A stretch of 64,000 nucleotides of DNA from JBNPEO01 sp050490315. GTDB lineage: Bacteria > Actinomycetota > Actinomycetes > Actinomycetales > Micrococcaceae. The stretch spans positions 124,001 to 188,000 of the forward strand of contig NZ_JBNPEO010000003.1 in the NCBI RefSeq assembly GCF_050490315.1, given 5' to 3'. Numbering within the stretch: the stretch's first letter is position 1; each line of letters opens with the position of its first letter. The translations under genes and the position numbers were made by a program. Under the pieces are notes generated by a model, which saw only the letters and a program-made list of their open reading frames with translations, had not been told where the DNA came from and did no database searches. Positions 1 through 8,356 of this stretch are shown in pieces.

Positions 1-1
1 C

Positions 2-211
2 GACATCGGCACCAAAAGCGAAATCCTCGACATGATCCGTGAGCTGGCAAGTGCCGGCAAGGCCGTCATTGTCATCTCCTCCGAGTACCCCGAACTACTC
101 GCGGTCAGCGACCGCGTCCTCGTCCTTAAGGACGGCTCCATCATCCGCGATATCCCCCGCAGCGAGATTGCTGACGAGGAGTATCTCCAACTTGCAGTGC
201 AGGGAGTCTGA
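2..211 (+). CDS. Sugar ABC transporter ATP-binding protein, C-terminal end (partial)
   Basis: Only the last 69 codons are in the window; the 5' part lies upstream. The reading frame shows the end of the second nucleotide-binding domain of an RbsA/MglA-type sugar importer ATPase: the segment VIVISSEYPELLAVSDRVLV is the conserved stretch after the Walker B region where the switch residue normally sits, followed by a 'LKDGSI' strand. It would power import of a monosaccharide or anhydrosugar together with the permease that starts three bases after its stop codon. The substrate-binding protein is not in the window. Family assignment is firm; the substrate is inferred only from the downstream enzymes. 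Confidence 0.85.
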   Translation, partial: DIGTKSEILDMIRELASAGKAVIVISSEYPELLAVSDRVLVLKDGSIIRDIPRSEIADEEYLQLAVQGV

Positions 212-214
212 AAA

Positions 215-1201
215 GTGAGCAAGGCAAACACCATCGCGCCGCGGGATACCGCGGCACCCCGTAATTTCGGCACTATCCTCAAGGAACTGGACTGGCGGCG
301 CTACGTCATCTACATCGGCTTCGTCGTTGTCTTCCTCTTCTTCGCCGTTCTGCTACGCGACCAGGGCTTCCTGTCGCCGAACAACCTGCTGAACATCTTC
401 CGGCAGACCGCCACCATCACCGTCATCGCCGTCGGTATGACGTACGTGATCGCGTGCGCAGAAATCGACCTGAGCGTCGGATCCGTGGCGGGCCTGTCCA
501 GTGTGTGCACTGCGATGGCGCTCTCCCAGTGGGGCCTGGTGCCCGGCATCCTCGCCGGCCTCGCTGTCGGTCTCGTCGTCGGATCGATCAACGGCGCCCT
601 GGTCAGCCTCCTGGGCATCCCGTCCTTCCTGGTGACACTCGGCATGCTGGGGATAGCCGTCGGCGTTGCCCAGTGGATCACGGCGTCGGCGCCCCAGCCC
701 ATCCTCAACGACACGTTCAACATCGTGTTTGGATCCGGCAACTTCGGTCCTGTTCCGGGCCTGGTGGTTTGGAGCGCCATCTTCGTGGCCATCGGCGCCG
801 TCGTGCTGAACCGCACCAGGTTCGGCCGCCAGGTCCTGGCCACAGGAGGCAACCGCAACGCCGCGGAGTTCACCGGCATCAATACCAAGCGCATTAAGTT
901 CCAGGTGCTCCTCATCTCGGGCATGGTGGCAAGCGTCGCCGGCATGCTCTACGCGGGCCGGCTGCAGTCCGGACGGTTCCAGTGGGGAGCCGGAGACGAA
1001 CTCTCCGCCATCGCCGCCGTCATCCTGGGTGGAACCAGCCTCTTCGGCGGGTTCGGCTCCATCATCGGCACACTCTTCGGTGCCCTTCTGATCGGCCTGA
1101 TCAACAACGGGCTGATCCTCGCCGGACTCGACAGCAGCCAGCAGCAGGTGGTCCGCGGCGCGATCATCATCCTGGCCGTCGCCCTCGCCCGGAAGAAGTA
1201 G
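215..1201 (+). CDS. Sugar ABC transporter permease (RbsC/BPD_transp_2 family)
   Basis: Inner-membrane permease of 328 residues, the usual length for this family. After a short cytoplasmic N-terminus it has repeated hydrophobic segments, and it carries the family hallmark EIDLSVGSVAGL at about residues 83-94 and the late GGTSLFGGFGS loop. The GTG start at 215 follows a GGGAG ribosome site at 202-206 and lies three bases after the ATPase stop, so the two are co-transcribed. The permease would form the channel for sugar uptake. Enzyme genes of the Gfo/Idh/MocA and sugar isomerase families follow with almost no spacing, suggesting import of a sugar that is first oxidised rather than phosphorylated. 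Confidence 0.9.
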   Translation: MSKANTIAPRDTAAPRNFGTILKELDWRRYVIYIGFVVVFLFFAVLLRDQGFLSPNNLLNIFRQTATITVIAVGMTYVIACAEIDLSVGSVAGLSSVCTAMALSQWGLVPGILAGLAVGLVVGSINGALVSLLGIPSFLVTLGMLGIAVGVAQWITASAPQPILNDTFNIVFGSGNFGPVPGLVVWSAIFVAIGAVVLNRTRFGRQVLATGGNRNAAEFTGINTKRIKFQVLLISGMVASVAGMLYAGRLQSGRFQWGAGDELSAIAAVILGGTSLFGGFGSIIGTLFGALLIGLINNGLILAGLDSSQQQVVRGAIIILAVALARKK

Positions 1202-1206
1202 CACCC

Positions 1207-2361
1207 GTGACTTCCCAGCTACGGGCCGGAATCATCGGAACAGGATTCATGGGCTCTGTCCACGCCCATGCGGTCCGCGCAGCAGGCGGTGAGGTCGTCG
1301 CAGTCGCCGGGAGCAGCCAGGCTTCCGCCGAAGCTGCAGTATCCGCGATCGGCGCCCGAACCGCAGCCGAATCGCCTGAAGCACTGATCGCACGGGCAGA
1401 TGTGGATGTCATCCATATCTGCACCCCGAATGCCACCCACGCCGACCTTGCCCGCAAGGCCATTGCGGCAGGAAAAGCAGTCATCTGCGAAAAGCCACTG
1501 GCCACGAACGTTGGGGACGCGTTGGAACTGACAACCCTCGCGGCCCAGGCCGGGGTCGTCACCGGCGTGCCCTTCGTCTACCGGTTCTATCCGGCCGTCC
1601 GCGAGGCCCGCGACCGTATCCAGCGCGGCGACGCCGGCCGGCTTTGGCTCCTGCACGGCTCCTACCTGCAGGACTGGCTGGCCGGCGCGGAAGCCACGAA
1701 CTGGCGGGTCGATTCAACGATCGGCGGAGCCTCCAGGGCGTTCGGCGACATCGGCGTCCACTGGTGTGACCTGATGGAGTTCACCACCGGACACAGAATC
1801 ACCAGGCTTGTGGCCCAGACCAGCAGGGCGTACGACGAACGCGAAACCGGCGGCCGGTTGTCCTCCGTCGCTACCGAGGACGGCGCCACGCTCCTGTTCG
1901 AGACGGACAAGGGTGCCACCGGCTCCGTGGTGGTCAGCCAAGTCAGTCCCGGCAGGAAGAACCGACTCTGGTTCTCCTTCGATGGAACCGAAGCGTCATT
2001 CAGCTTCAACCAGGAACGGCCCGACACCCTGCACGTCGGCCGCAGCGACTCAAGTTCCGAGATCCCGGTCGGCCCGCAAACACTCACGACGCCGGGCGGC
2101 CGGCGCTACGCCAAACTTCCCCCGGGCCACCCCCAGGGTTACCAGGACAGCTTCAACGCGTTCGTCGCGGACGTGTATGCGGCCGTCCACGGCCAGGAAC
2201 CGGACGGCATGCCCACCTTCCGGGACGGCCTACGGGCAGCCCTCCTTACGGATGCAGTCGTAACCTCGGCCGCGCACCAGACCTGGGTAGAGGTTCCGCA
2301 AACGGACAACCTCACCGGATCACTCACCTCTTCCCCCGCAGCTGAAAGGCAGAAGCAATGA
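1207..2361 (+). CDS. Gfo/Idh/MocA family oxidoreductase
   Basis: NAD(P)-dependent sugar oxidoreductase of 384 residues. The N-terminal Rossmann fold shows GIIGTGFMG near the start, and CEKPLATN carries the family EKP signature with the catalytic lysine. The GTG at 1207, five bases after the permease stop, is preferred because the nucleotide-binding motif then begins within ten residues as in the family; the frame is open further upstream, but that stretch overlaps the permease. Its stop overlaps the next start by four bases (ATGA). By its place beside a levoglucosan dehydrogenase-like gene and a sugar isomerase it could be the reductase that returns a 3-keto sugar to glucose (the LgdC role), but that is inference. 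Confidence 0.88.
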   Translation: MTSQLRAGIIGTGFMGSVHAHAVRAAGGEVVAVAGSSQASAEAAVSAIGARTAAESPEALIARADVDVIHICTPNATHADLARKAIAAGKAVICEKPLATNVGDALELTTLAAQAGVVTGVPFVYRFYPAVREARDRIQRGDAGRLWLLHGSYLQDWLAGAEATNWRVDSTIGGASRAFGDIGVHWCDLMEFTTGHRITRLVAQTSRAYDERETGGRLSSVATEDGATLLFETDKGATGSVVVSQVSPGRKNRLWFSFDGTEASFSFNQERPDTLHVGRSDSSSEIPVGPQTLTTPGGRRYAKLPPGHPQGYQDSFNAFVADVYAAVHGQEPDGMPTFRDGLRAALLTDAVVTSAAHQTWVEVPQTDNLTGSLTSSPAAERQKQ

Positions 2362-3179
2362 AACTCGGTTACTGTTCCATCACCTGGGGCGGCGTCGTCG
2401 GCCACCCGCAAGGTGTGACGAGCGTGAAGGACCTTTTCTACATGACCCACGGGTCCATGCAGCAAGCGGTCCAGGACATCGCCTCCGTTGGCTATGAGGG
2501 CGTGGAGATGTTCGACGGCAACCTGGCCGAATACGCCGACAAGCCCGAAGAACTTAAAGAGATCCTCAGCAGCAACAACATCGAGCTAACCAGTGTCTAT
2601 ACCGGCGCGAACTTCATCTACGCTGACATCCTTCCCGACGAGCTGCACCGGATCCACCGTGCCGCCGAACTGGCTGCCAACTTTGGAGCAGAACGGCTGG
2701 TAGTGGGAGGCGGGGCACGCCGCGCCGCCGGAACCACTGACGAGGACTACCACCGCCTCGGTGAGGCCCTGGACAGCGTGACGGACATTGCGGAAAGCTT
2801 CGGTCTGTCGGCAAGCTATCACCCGCACCTGAGCACCATTGTGGAAAGCCCGGAAGAACTGGACAGGCTCATGCCGCTCACCCGGATCGGCTTCTGCCCG
2901 GACACCGCACACCTTGCAGCCGGCGGAGCGGACCCGGCCGCAGTCATCCGGAAGTACCCCGACAGGATCCGGCACGTCCACCTCAAGGACTTCCAGAAGG
3001 ACCCTTTCAATTTCCTGCCGCTTGGACAGGGTGAGCTCGACTTCCCCGACATCATCGCAGCCATCCGCGAGAGCGGCTATGACAGCTGGCTCATGGTCGA
3101 ACTCGACAACTACGACGGTGACCCCCGGGAAGCCGCGGCCCTCAGCAAGAAGTACCTCGAAAAGCTCCTCTCTCACTAA
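2358..3179 (+). CDS. Sugar phosphate isomerase/epimerase family protein (TIM barrel)
   Basis: A 273-residue TIM-barrel protein of the AP-endonuclease-2-like family. The N-terminus KLGYCSITWGG, the Glu in GYEGVEMFDG, HPHLST, the FCPDTAHLAAGG strand and HVHLKDF near residue 210 supply the usual metal ligands. It is translationally coupled to the preceding oxidoreductase by an ATGA overlap. Members of this family act on keto sugars as isomerases, epimerases, or beta-eliminating/hydrating enzymes; in levoglucosan pathways two such proteins (LgdB1 and LgdB2) open the anhydro bridge after C3 oxidation. Only one copy is visible here, so a second would have to be elsewhere. Confidence 0.85.
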   Translation: MKLGYCSITWGGVVGHPQGVTSVKDLFYMTHGSMQQAVQDIASVGYEGVEMFDGNLAEYADKPEELKEILSSNNIELTSVYTGANFIYADILPDELHRIHRAAELAANFGAERLVVGGGARRAAGTTDEDYHRLGEALDSVTDIAESFGLSASYHPHLSTIVESPEELDRLMPLTRIGFCPDTAHLAAGGADPAAVIRKYPDRIRHVHLKDFQKDPFNFLPLGQGELDFPDIIAAIRESGYDSWLMVELDNYDGDPREAAALSKKYLEKLLSH

Positions 3180-3244
3180 TTTTTCAACCGCGGGGACTGC
3201 CACAGACGGCAACTGCCCTGCCTTCCGGAAGGAACACGATTCAC

Positions 3245-4417
3245 ATGCAGAACCTCAACGTCGGCCTCATCGGAGGCGGCTTCATGGGCAAGGCCCACTC
3301 GCTGGCTTACGCCGCCATGCCCATGTTTTTCTGGCCCGCACCAGCCATGCCGGTCCGAAAAGTCATTGCCGAAGCCACCGAAGACCTTGCCTCGGAAGCG
3401 GCCCGCCGCTTCGGCTTCGAAAACTCCACCTCAGACTGGCGCAGCATCATCGATGATCCGGACATCCACGTCGTCGACATCGCCACGCCAAACCACCTCC
3501 ACGCCGAGATTGCCATTGCCGCCGCCGAAGCAGGCAAGCACATCATCTGCGAAAAGCCCCTGGCGCGTACGGGCGAAGAATCCAAGGCGATGTACGACGC
3601 AGTCAAAGACAAGAACCTCGTCCACATGGTCGCCTTCAACTACCGGCGGACTCCGGCCGTTGCACTGGCAAAGAAATACATCGAGGAAGGGGCCATCGGA
3701 CAAATCCTCAACTTCCGGGGCACCTACCTGCAGGACTGGAGCGCCGACCCGAACTCCCCGCTCTCCTGGCGTTTCCAGAAATCCATTGCAGGCTCCGGCG
3801 CCCTTGGCGACATTGCAACGCACGTCATTGACATGGCCCGCTACCTTGTCGGCGAGTTCAGCGCCGTCAACGCCCTCCTGTCCACCTGGATCCCCGAGCG
3901 GCCGCTCCAAGCCGGAGGTGCTGACGCACTCGGCACGGTACGGGGCGGAGAAGGCCCCCGTGGCCAGGTCGACGTGGACGACGAAGTCATGACCATGATC
4001 CGCTTTGCCAACGGTGCCGTGGGTTCCGTGGAAGCAACCCGCAACGCCCACGGCAGGAACAACTACATCACCTTCGAAATCCACGGAACCGAGGGCAGCA
4101 TCGTCTTCAACTACGAGCGGCGCGACGAACTGCAGGTCTGCTTCGCGTCCGACCAGGCCGACCGCCGCGGATTCCGCACCGTCTACACCGGGCCCGCACA
4201 CCCGCATGGAGATGCACTGTGGCCCATCCCTGCGCTCGGCATCGGATACGGCGAAACGAAGATCATCGAGGCCTACGACTTCTTCAAGGCCATCGCAGAA
4301 GGCGGCAGCGTCAGCCCGAACTTTGCCGACGGATATCAGGTAGCCCTCATCGACGACGCAATTGTCGAGTCGGCGGCAAAAGAATCCTGGGTCGACGTTC
4401 CGCAGATCAACGCATGA
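3245..4417 (+). CDS. lgdA: Levoglucosan dehydrogenase-like Gfo/Idh/MocA oxidoreductase
   Basis: A 390-residue NAD-dependent sugar dehydrogenase. The N-terminus shows the dinucleotide motif GLIGGGFMGKAHS and the family lysine in CEKPLA; GTYLQDWS and GDIATHVIDMARY are substrate-side motifs. From memory the sequence is very close to the structurally characterised levoglucosan dehydrogenase of Pseudarthrobacter phenanthrenivorans, which oxidises the C3 hydroxyl of 1,6-anhydroglucose. It follows the isomerase by 65 bases, so it is probably in the same operon. The enzyme is cytoplasmic, consistent with prior uptake by the ABC transporter. The family is certain; exact substrate depends on the remembered similarity and would need an alignment. 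Confidence 0.72.
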   Translation: MQNLNVGLIGGGFMGKAHSLAYAAMPMFFWPAPAMPVRKVIAEATEDLASEAARRFGFENSTSDWRSIIDDPDIHVVDIATPNHLHAEIAIAAAEAGKHIICEKPLARTGEESKAMYDAVKDKNLVHMVAFNYRRTPAVALAKKYIEEGAIGQILNFRGTYLQDWSADPNSPLSWRFQKSIAGSGALGDIATHVIDMARYLVGEFSAVNALLSTWIPERPLQAGGADALGTVRGGEGPRGQVDVDDEVMTMIRFANGAVGSVEATRNAHGRNNYITFEIHGTEGSIVFNYERRDELQVCFASDQADRRGFRTVYTGPAHPHGDALWPIPALGIGYGETKIIEAYDFFKAIAEGGSVSPNFADGYQVALIDDAIVESAAKESWVDVPQINA

Positions 4418-4482
4418 CGTAAGGGGAGGGGCGGCGACGAATCCGCCCCTCCCGCAAGCCCAGGACCACCCGAGGACGAAAA

Positions 4483-4803
4483 ATGCCACACACAACAGTC
4501 AGCCACGACGAAACGCAAGTCTGGTTAATGCCGGTGTTCACCGCAAAAGCAGGGCACGAAGCCATGCTGCAGGAAGCACTCCTCGGACTGCAGTCGCTGA
4601 GCCGGAAGGACACCGGATGCTTGGAATATACGGTCTTCGCAGACGATCAAAGGCCAGGTACGTACGTCCTCATTGAGGGATGGGCCCGCCGCGGGGACCT
4701 GGAGGCCCACAACGAGGAAGTCCATGTTAAGGACTTCGTGGACGGGGTGCAGTCCCTGCTGGCCGTACCCTTCTCTGTATCTCCGATTACACCCTTGGTC
4801 TGA
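4483..4803 (+). CDS. Putative quinol/antibiotic biosynthesis monooxygenase (ABM domain)
   Basis: Small 106-residue protein with the ABM ferredoxin-like fold pattern: VWLMPVFTAKAGHEAMLQEA forms the first strand and helix, LEYTVFADDQ the second hairpin, and HVKDFVDGV the last helix. Family members are dimeric cofactor-free oxygenases or small regulators. It is the last gene of the sugar operon, 65 bases after the dehydrogenase and directly before a strong terminator. Why such a protein sits in a sugar-oxidation operon is not shown by the sequence. Confidence 0.75.
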   Translation: MPHTTVSHDETQVWLMPVFTAKAGHEAMLQEALLGLQSLSRKDTGCLEYTVFADDQRPGTYVLIEGWARRGDLEAHNEEVHVKDFVDGVQSLLAVPFSVSPITPLV

Positions 4804-4821
4804 TACCCGCCAACGTGGGGG

Positions 4822-4857
4822 AGGACGACGGCGGGACGCAAGTGCCGCCGTCGTCCT
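4822..4857 (+). terminator. Rho-independent-type terminator after the sugar operon
   Basis: A perfect 13-bp stem (4822-4834 with 4845-4857, arm AGGACGACGGCGG) encloses a 10-base loop and ends in a short T run. It lies 19 bases after the ABM gene stop and 42 bases before the methyltransferase start, so it separates the sugar operon from the next unit. Confidence 0.8.
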
Positions 4858-4898
4858 TTCCCTTCCTTCGCGGTGGAGCGCCGTTGTAGTGTCGTGCC

Positions 4899-5740
4899 GT
4901 GATCGTCCCAGATATTTCCCAGGATGCCGCGGCGGTCGCGGACCACTACGACGAGCTCGATCCCATTTACCGCCAGGTGTGGGGGGACCATGTTCATCAC
5001 GGGTTGTGGGTGACGGGCCGCGAGACAGCCGAAGAGGCCGTCGAGGCGCTGGTCGACGCCGTCGCCGACCGGCTGAACCTGGAGCCCGGAAATGTGTGCG
5101 TGGATATCGGCTGCGGCTACGGTGCCACTGCACGGCGGCTCGCCATGACGCGCAAGGTCCGGGTCACTGGCTTCACGCTGTCCGCTGAGCAGGGCACCTA
5201 TGCCGCCGCCCATCCCGCGGCGGGCGTCGACATCCAGGTGCGTGACTGGCTCTTCAACGGGCTGCCCGATGCCTCGGCCGATGCGGCCTGGGCGATCGAG
5301 TCAAGCGAGCACATGGTCGATAAGCCCGGCTTCTTCGCAGAAGCGCACCGAGTGCTGGCGCCCGGCGGCCGGTTGGTCGTGTGTGCCTGGCTCGCTGGGA
5401 CCGATGCCAGGGGCTGGAAGGTCCGGCACCTGCTTGAGCCGATCTGCCGGGAAGGGCGCCTGCCCTCGATGGGCACGCGCGAGGAGTACGAGGCAATGGC
5501 CACTGCCGCGGGCTTTACGGTGACCGGCTACGAGGATGTCAGCGCCGTGTCGCCCGGACGTGGTTGCTCTGTGCCGCCCGGCTGATGAAGGCCTTGCTCG
5601 TCGATCCGAAGATCCGTCGACTCGCCCTTGGCGCCCGGAACCGTGACTCCTTTTGGAGCATTCCCCGCATGATCCTGGCCTACCGCACCGGTGCGATGCG
5701 CTACGGGATATTCACGCTCGCGAAGGTCAAGCCAGCCTGA
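4899..5740 (+). pseudogene. Class I SAM-dependent methyltransferase, frameshifted
   Basis: The first frame (4899-5585) gives 228 residues with SAM motif I (VCVDIGCGYGATARRL) and later motifs (AWAIESSEHMV, APGGRLVVCAW). It then ends in an unrelated tail. A second frame carries the expected C-terminus from about 5549 to 5740 (RTWLLCAARLMKALL to the final FTLAKVKPA). The change of frame equals loss of one base near 5545-5555. The catalytic fold is present up to the break but the C-terminal helix and strand are separated, so the gene is probably inactive, unless the base is a sequencing error. The start is a GTG with no visible ribosome site. Substrate unknown. Confidence 0.75.
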
Positions 5741-5822
5741 TCGCAAGCCCGATCGACGGACTGCCACAGAGCAGTGGCTGCCGTTCGCCCACGCTGCGTG
5801 CACGCGTGTCTGCCCATGTCGT

Positions 5823-6515
5823 TTAGGGGTTTCGTTCTTTGGCAGACGCAGCGTTCCCGTCCGGCAGGAGGTTGGCCCCCAGGGTCCTGGCCATGAACAC
5901 CCCGAAGCGCTCCGCGGTCCAGCCGCGCTTGAGGACAAGGGTCTCGTAGAGCTCAGCCGAGGTGGTCATGAAGAAGACGTCGGCCACCTCCTCCGCGGTC
6001 AGGCCCGGGCGCAGGAACCCCCTTCCGAGCACCTGGTGCGCGTTGTGCAGCATGCGCTGGTACCGCTCGTCGTCCACGTCGCGCAGGAGTGCGGCCATAT
6101 CCTGGTCCCCGCTCGCCGCGGCGTCCCTGATAAGCAGGTAGACGGGGGAGCCCAACGGGCTGACCTCGGCGATGAACCGGCCGAACTGCTCCATGAGTTC
6201 GCGGGGATCGGTGACCGTGGCCTGGGCGCGGTCCGACCGTTCCTCAGCCGGGGGACCGCCTGCTCCCAGCAGACTCTGTGCGTAGATGGCCCGGACAAGC
6301 CCCGGCTTTCCGCCGAACCCCTTGTATACGGATTCCTTGGAGACGCCGGCGGCGTGGGCGATGGCCGCGATAGTGGTCCGGCCGTACCCGTGGGCCAGGA
6401 ACAGCTCGCGCGATTGGGCCAGCACCCGCTTCCTGGACTCCTCGGCCGCCTCCTGCCGGCGGCGGGCATCGTAGCTGCGGGGGCGGGGCGGCGCACCGTT
6501 GACTGCGGGTCCCAT
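5823..6515 (-). CDS. TetR family transcriptional regulator
   Basis: A 230-residue repressor-type protein. The N-terminal helix-turn-helix is clear: RVLAQSRELFLAHGYGRTTI followed by AIAHAAGVSKESVYKGFGGK at about residues 40-75. The C-terminal half is the variable ligand-binding domain. It diverges from the 6614/7060 gene pair, and overlapping inverted repeats lie in the short region between them, so it most likely represses that pair and itself. The ligand cannot be read from the sequence. Confidence 0.92.
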   Translation of the reverse strand: MGPAVNGAPPRPRSYDARRRQEAAEESRKRVLAQSRELFLAHGYGRTTIAAIAHAAGVSKESVYKGFGGKPGLVRAIYAQSLLGAGGPPAEERSDRAQATVTDPRELMEQFGRFIAEVSPLGSPVYLLIRDAAASGDQDMAALLRDVDDERYQRMLHNAHQVLGRGFLRPGLTAEEVADVFFMTTSAELYETLVLKRGWTAERFGVFMARTLGANLLPDGNAASAKERNP

Positions 6516-6530
6516 CGGGCTTATGCTCCT

Positions 6531-6560
6531 TGTATCAGTTAGATACAGCTAACTGTATCA
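6531..6560. promoter_or_regulatory. Probable TetR operator (overlapping inverted repeats)
   Basis: Two interleaved palindromes lie 16-45 bases from the TetR start codon: CAGTTAG/CTAACTG (6536-6542 and 6549-6555) and GATACAG/CTGTATC (6542-6548 and 6553-6559). The region is AT-rich compared with its surroundings and lies between divergent genes, the usual place for an autoregulated TetR operator. Confidence 0.65.
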
Positions 6561-6613
6561 AATTCAGCGATCCAGCCTCTCCGCCTCCCGCGACGGAAAC
6601 TAAGGAGCAGATC

Positions 6614-7063
6614 ATGGACGCTTCAGGAATCGAGCGCGTCCCCGAAGGCCCAGTGCGGCGTATGCTGGCCGCGGCCAACCGCCATGACCTTGAGGCCATG
6701 GTGTCTGAATTCGCGGAGGACTACAGGAACACCACCCCCGTCCACCCCGCCCGCAGCTTTACCGGCTCCGCGCAGGTCCGGAAGAACTGGACGGCGCTCT
6801 TTGCCGGTCTGCCGGATCTCACCCTCACCGTCCACGACGTGGCCACAGGGCCGGATGGCAAAGTCTGGATGGAATGGAGCAACCGCGGCACCCGGCCGGA
6901 CGGGTCCGTACAGCGTGCTGCCGGGGTCTCCATCCTCACCGTCCGCGACGACAAGATCGCGGCGGCCCAGTTTTACCTTGAACCCGTGGACCAGGATTCC
7001 GGCGACGTGAACGTGGCTATCAGCGAGGCAGTCCATGGGGCAGTTGGAGGTGACCGGTCATGA
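6614..7063 (+). CDS. NTF2-like / SnoaL-like nuclear-transport-factor fold protein
   Basis: A 149-residue protein with the cone-shaped NTF2 fold pattern: an N-terminal helix (VRRMLAAANRHDLEAMVSEF), a strand with DYRNTTP, and the WMEWSNRGTRPDG and VSILTVRDDKIAAAQFYLEP strands typical of SnoaL-like ester cyclases and related small enzymes. The ATG at 6614 is chosen over an in-frame upstream codon because AAGGAG sits at 6602-6607 and the upstream start would lie inside the operator. The next gene overlaps its stop by four bases, so the two are translated together. Function unassigned. Confidence 0.75.
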   Translation: MDASGIERVPEGPVRRMLAAANRHDLEAMVSEFAEDYRNTTPVHPARSFTGSAQVRKNWTALFAGLPDLTLTVHDVATGPDGKVWMEWSNRGTRPDGSVQRAAGVSILTVRDDKIAAAQFYLEPVDQDSGDVNVAISEAVHGAVGGDRS

Positions 7064-7950
7064 TCCTGGTGGTCGGCGGCACCGGCCGCCTCGGCCGCGC
7101 CGTGGTTCCCCTGCTCCTTGCCGCCGGGCAGCAGGTCCGCATCATGGCCCGCGGCAAGTCCCAGCCCTTCCCCCGAAAGATGAGCGACGGCGTCGAGCTC
7201 CTCCGCGGGGACCTCGGCTCAGACGCGGACTGCCAGCAAGCGGTGGCTGGCTGCGATGGGCTGGTGTTCGCGGCTTCAGGATTCGGGGTCAAGGACTCGA
7301 ACCCGCGGACGGTGGACCGCGACGGCGCCATCCGGCTGGTCCGCGCGGCGGCCGCGGCCGAAGTGAAACATGTGGTGATGATGTCCATGCATGGTGCTGC
7401 CGCCGACGGGCCTATCGACTTCCTGCGCTGCAAGGCTGCGGCCGAGGATGCGGTGCGCTCGTCCGGCGTGCACTGGACGATTGTCCGGATCGGGGCCCTC
7501 CTGGAACAGCGGCTTGAGACCATGACGGCCCCGCTTGAATCGAAGGGCAAGGTGCCGGTGTTCGGCTCGGGATCCGCCCCCGTGACCTATACCTCGGTCC
7601 GGGACGCCGCCGCCGTCGTGGTCCGTGCCCTCCGCGACCCGGCGCTTCGGGACCGCGTCATCGAGTGGGGCTCGCACACGCTGACCGGCAACCAGCTCGC
7701 GGAGGCTGTGCTTGCCCGGGCAGGCCATGGAACGGTTCAGCGCGTTCCGGCGGCCGCCCTGCGGGTGCTGTCAGTGGCGGCCAAGCCGTTTTCACCGTTC
7801 CTGGCCAGGGTGGCAGGGGCCGGCATCTGGGAGGAATCGGGGACGGCTGCTTTTGAGTTTGGCCTGGCGCGCGCCGAGTTTCCCGACATTCCCGTCACCG
7901 GGCTACAGCAGGTGCTTGAGGAGTCCGGCGCGTTGGGAACTTCGACGTAG
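7060..7950 (+). CDS. NmrA-like NAD(P)-binding protein (atypical short-chain dehydrogenase)
   Basis: A 296-residue Rossmann-fold protein. The first residues ILVVGGTGRLGRAVVPLLLA hold the GxxGxxG nucleotide-binding motif of NmrA/atypical SDR proteins, followed by ARGKSQ, a likely NADP-phosphate contact. The classical YxxxK active site is not obvious, so it may be a redox-sensing or quinone-reductase-like member rather than a dehydrogenase. It overlaps the NTF2-like gene by four bases and is probably under the adjacent TetR regulator. Confidence 0.8.
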   Translation: MILVVGGTGRLGRAVVPLLLAAGQQVRIMARGKSQPFPRKMSDGVELLRGDLGSDADCQQAVAGCDGLVFAASGFGVKDSNPRTVDRDGAIRLVRAAAAAEVKHVVMMSMHGAAADGPIDFLRCKAAAEDAVRSSGVHWTIVRIGALLEQRLETMTAPLESKGKVPVFGSGSAPVTYTSVRDAAAVVVRALRDPALRDRVIEWGSHTLTGNQLAEAVLARAGHGTVQRVPAAALRVLSVAAKPFSPFLARVAGAGIWEESGTAAFEFGLARAEFPDIPVTGLQQVLEESGALGTST

Positions 7951-7993
7951 GCGCATGTGCGCCATCCGTGCAGTAGGGCAGGGTCTACGCGGC

Positions 7994-8296
7994 TTAGGGG
8001 CGGACTGGTGTGGCTGCTTCGTTTCCGAGCACCGTTGTCCACGGGTTGGCGGTCCACTCCGTGACCACGCCGTTGAGGACGTAGGGGTCGGCGGCTGCAA
8101 AAGCTTTGGCGGCTTCCACTGCGTTTTCGCCGGTGAAGATCAACAAGCCTTTGAAGGGGACTTCGCCAACGGCGCCGCCCAGCAGGAGCTCGCCGCGTTC
8201 GACTGCCTCCCACCCCGCCCGGAGGTGGTCTGCGCGGTACTGTTCGCGGCTTTCGAGGTAGTCGTCTGCGTAGGTGTATTCCAGCACGGCGTGCAT
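7994..8296 (-). CDS. YciI-like family protein
   Basis: Small protein of 100 residues with the YciI (dimeric alpha-beta barrel) pattern: HAVLEYTYADDYLESREQYR at the start, GELLLGGAVGEVPFKGLLIF in the middle and FAAADPYVLNGVV near the end, including the family's conserved DPY motif. The ATG at 8296 is preferred to one four codons earlier because GGAG lies six bases upstream of it. It follows the DeoR gene on the same strand by about 60 bases and may be the last member of that transcript. Biochemical role unknown for the family. Confidence 0.75.
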   Translation of the reverse strand: MHAVLEYTYADDYLESREQYRADHLRAGWEAVERGELLLGGAVGEVPFKGLLIFTGENAVEAAKAFAAADPYVLNGVVTEWTANPWTTVLGNEAATPVRP

Positions 8297-8356
8297 GCGC
8301 GTCTCCATATCGTTCAGGGGTTTCGTTCGTTGTAGAAATAGCCTACCCACCGGGAC

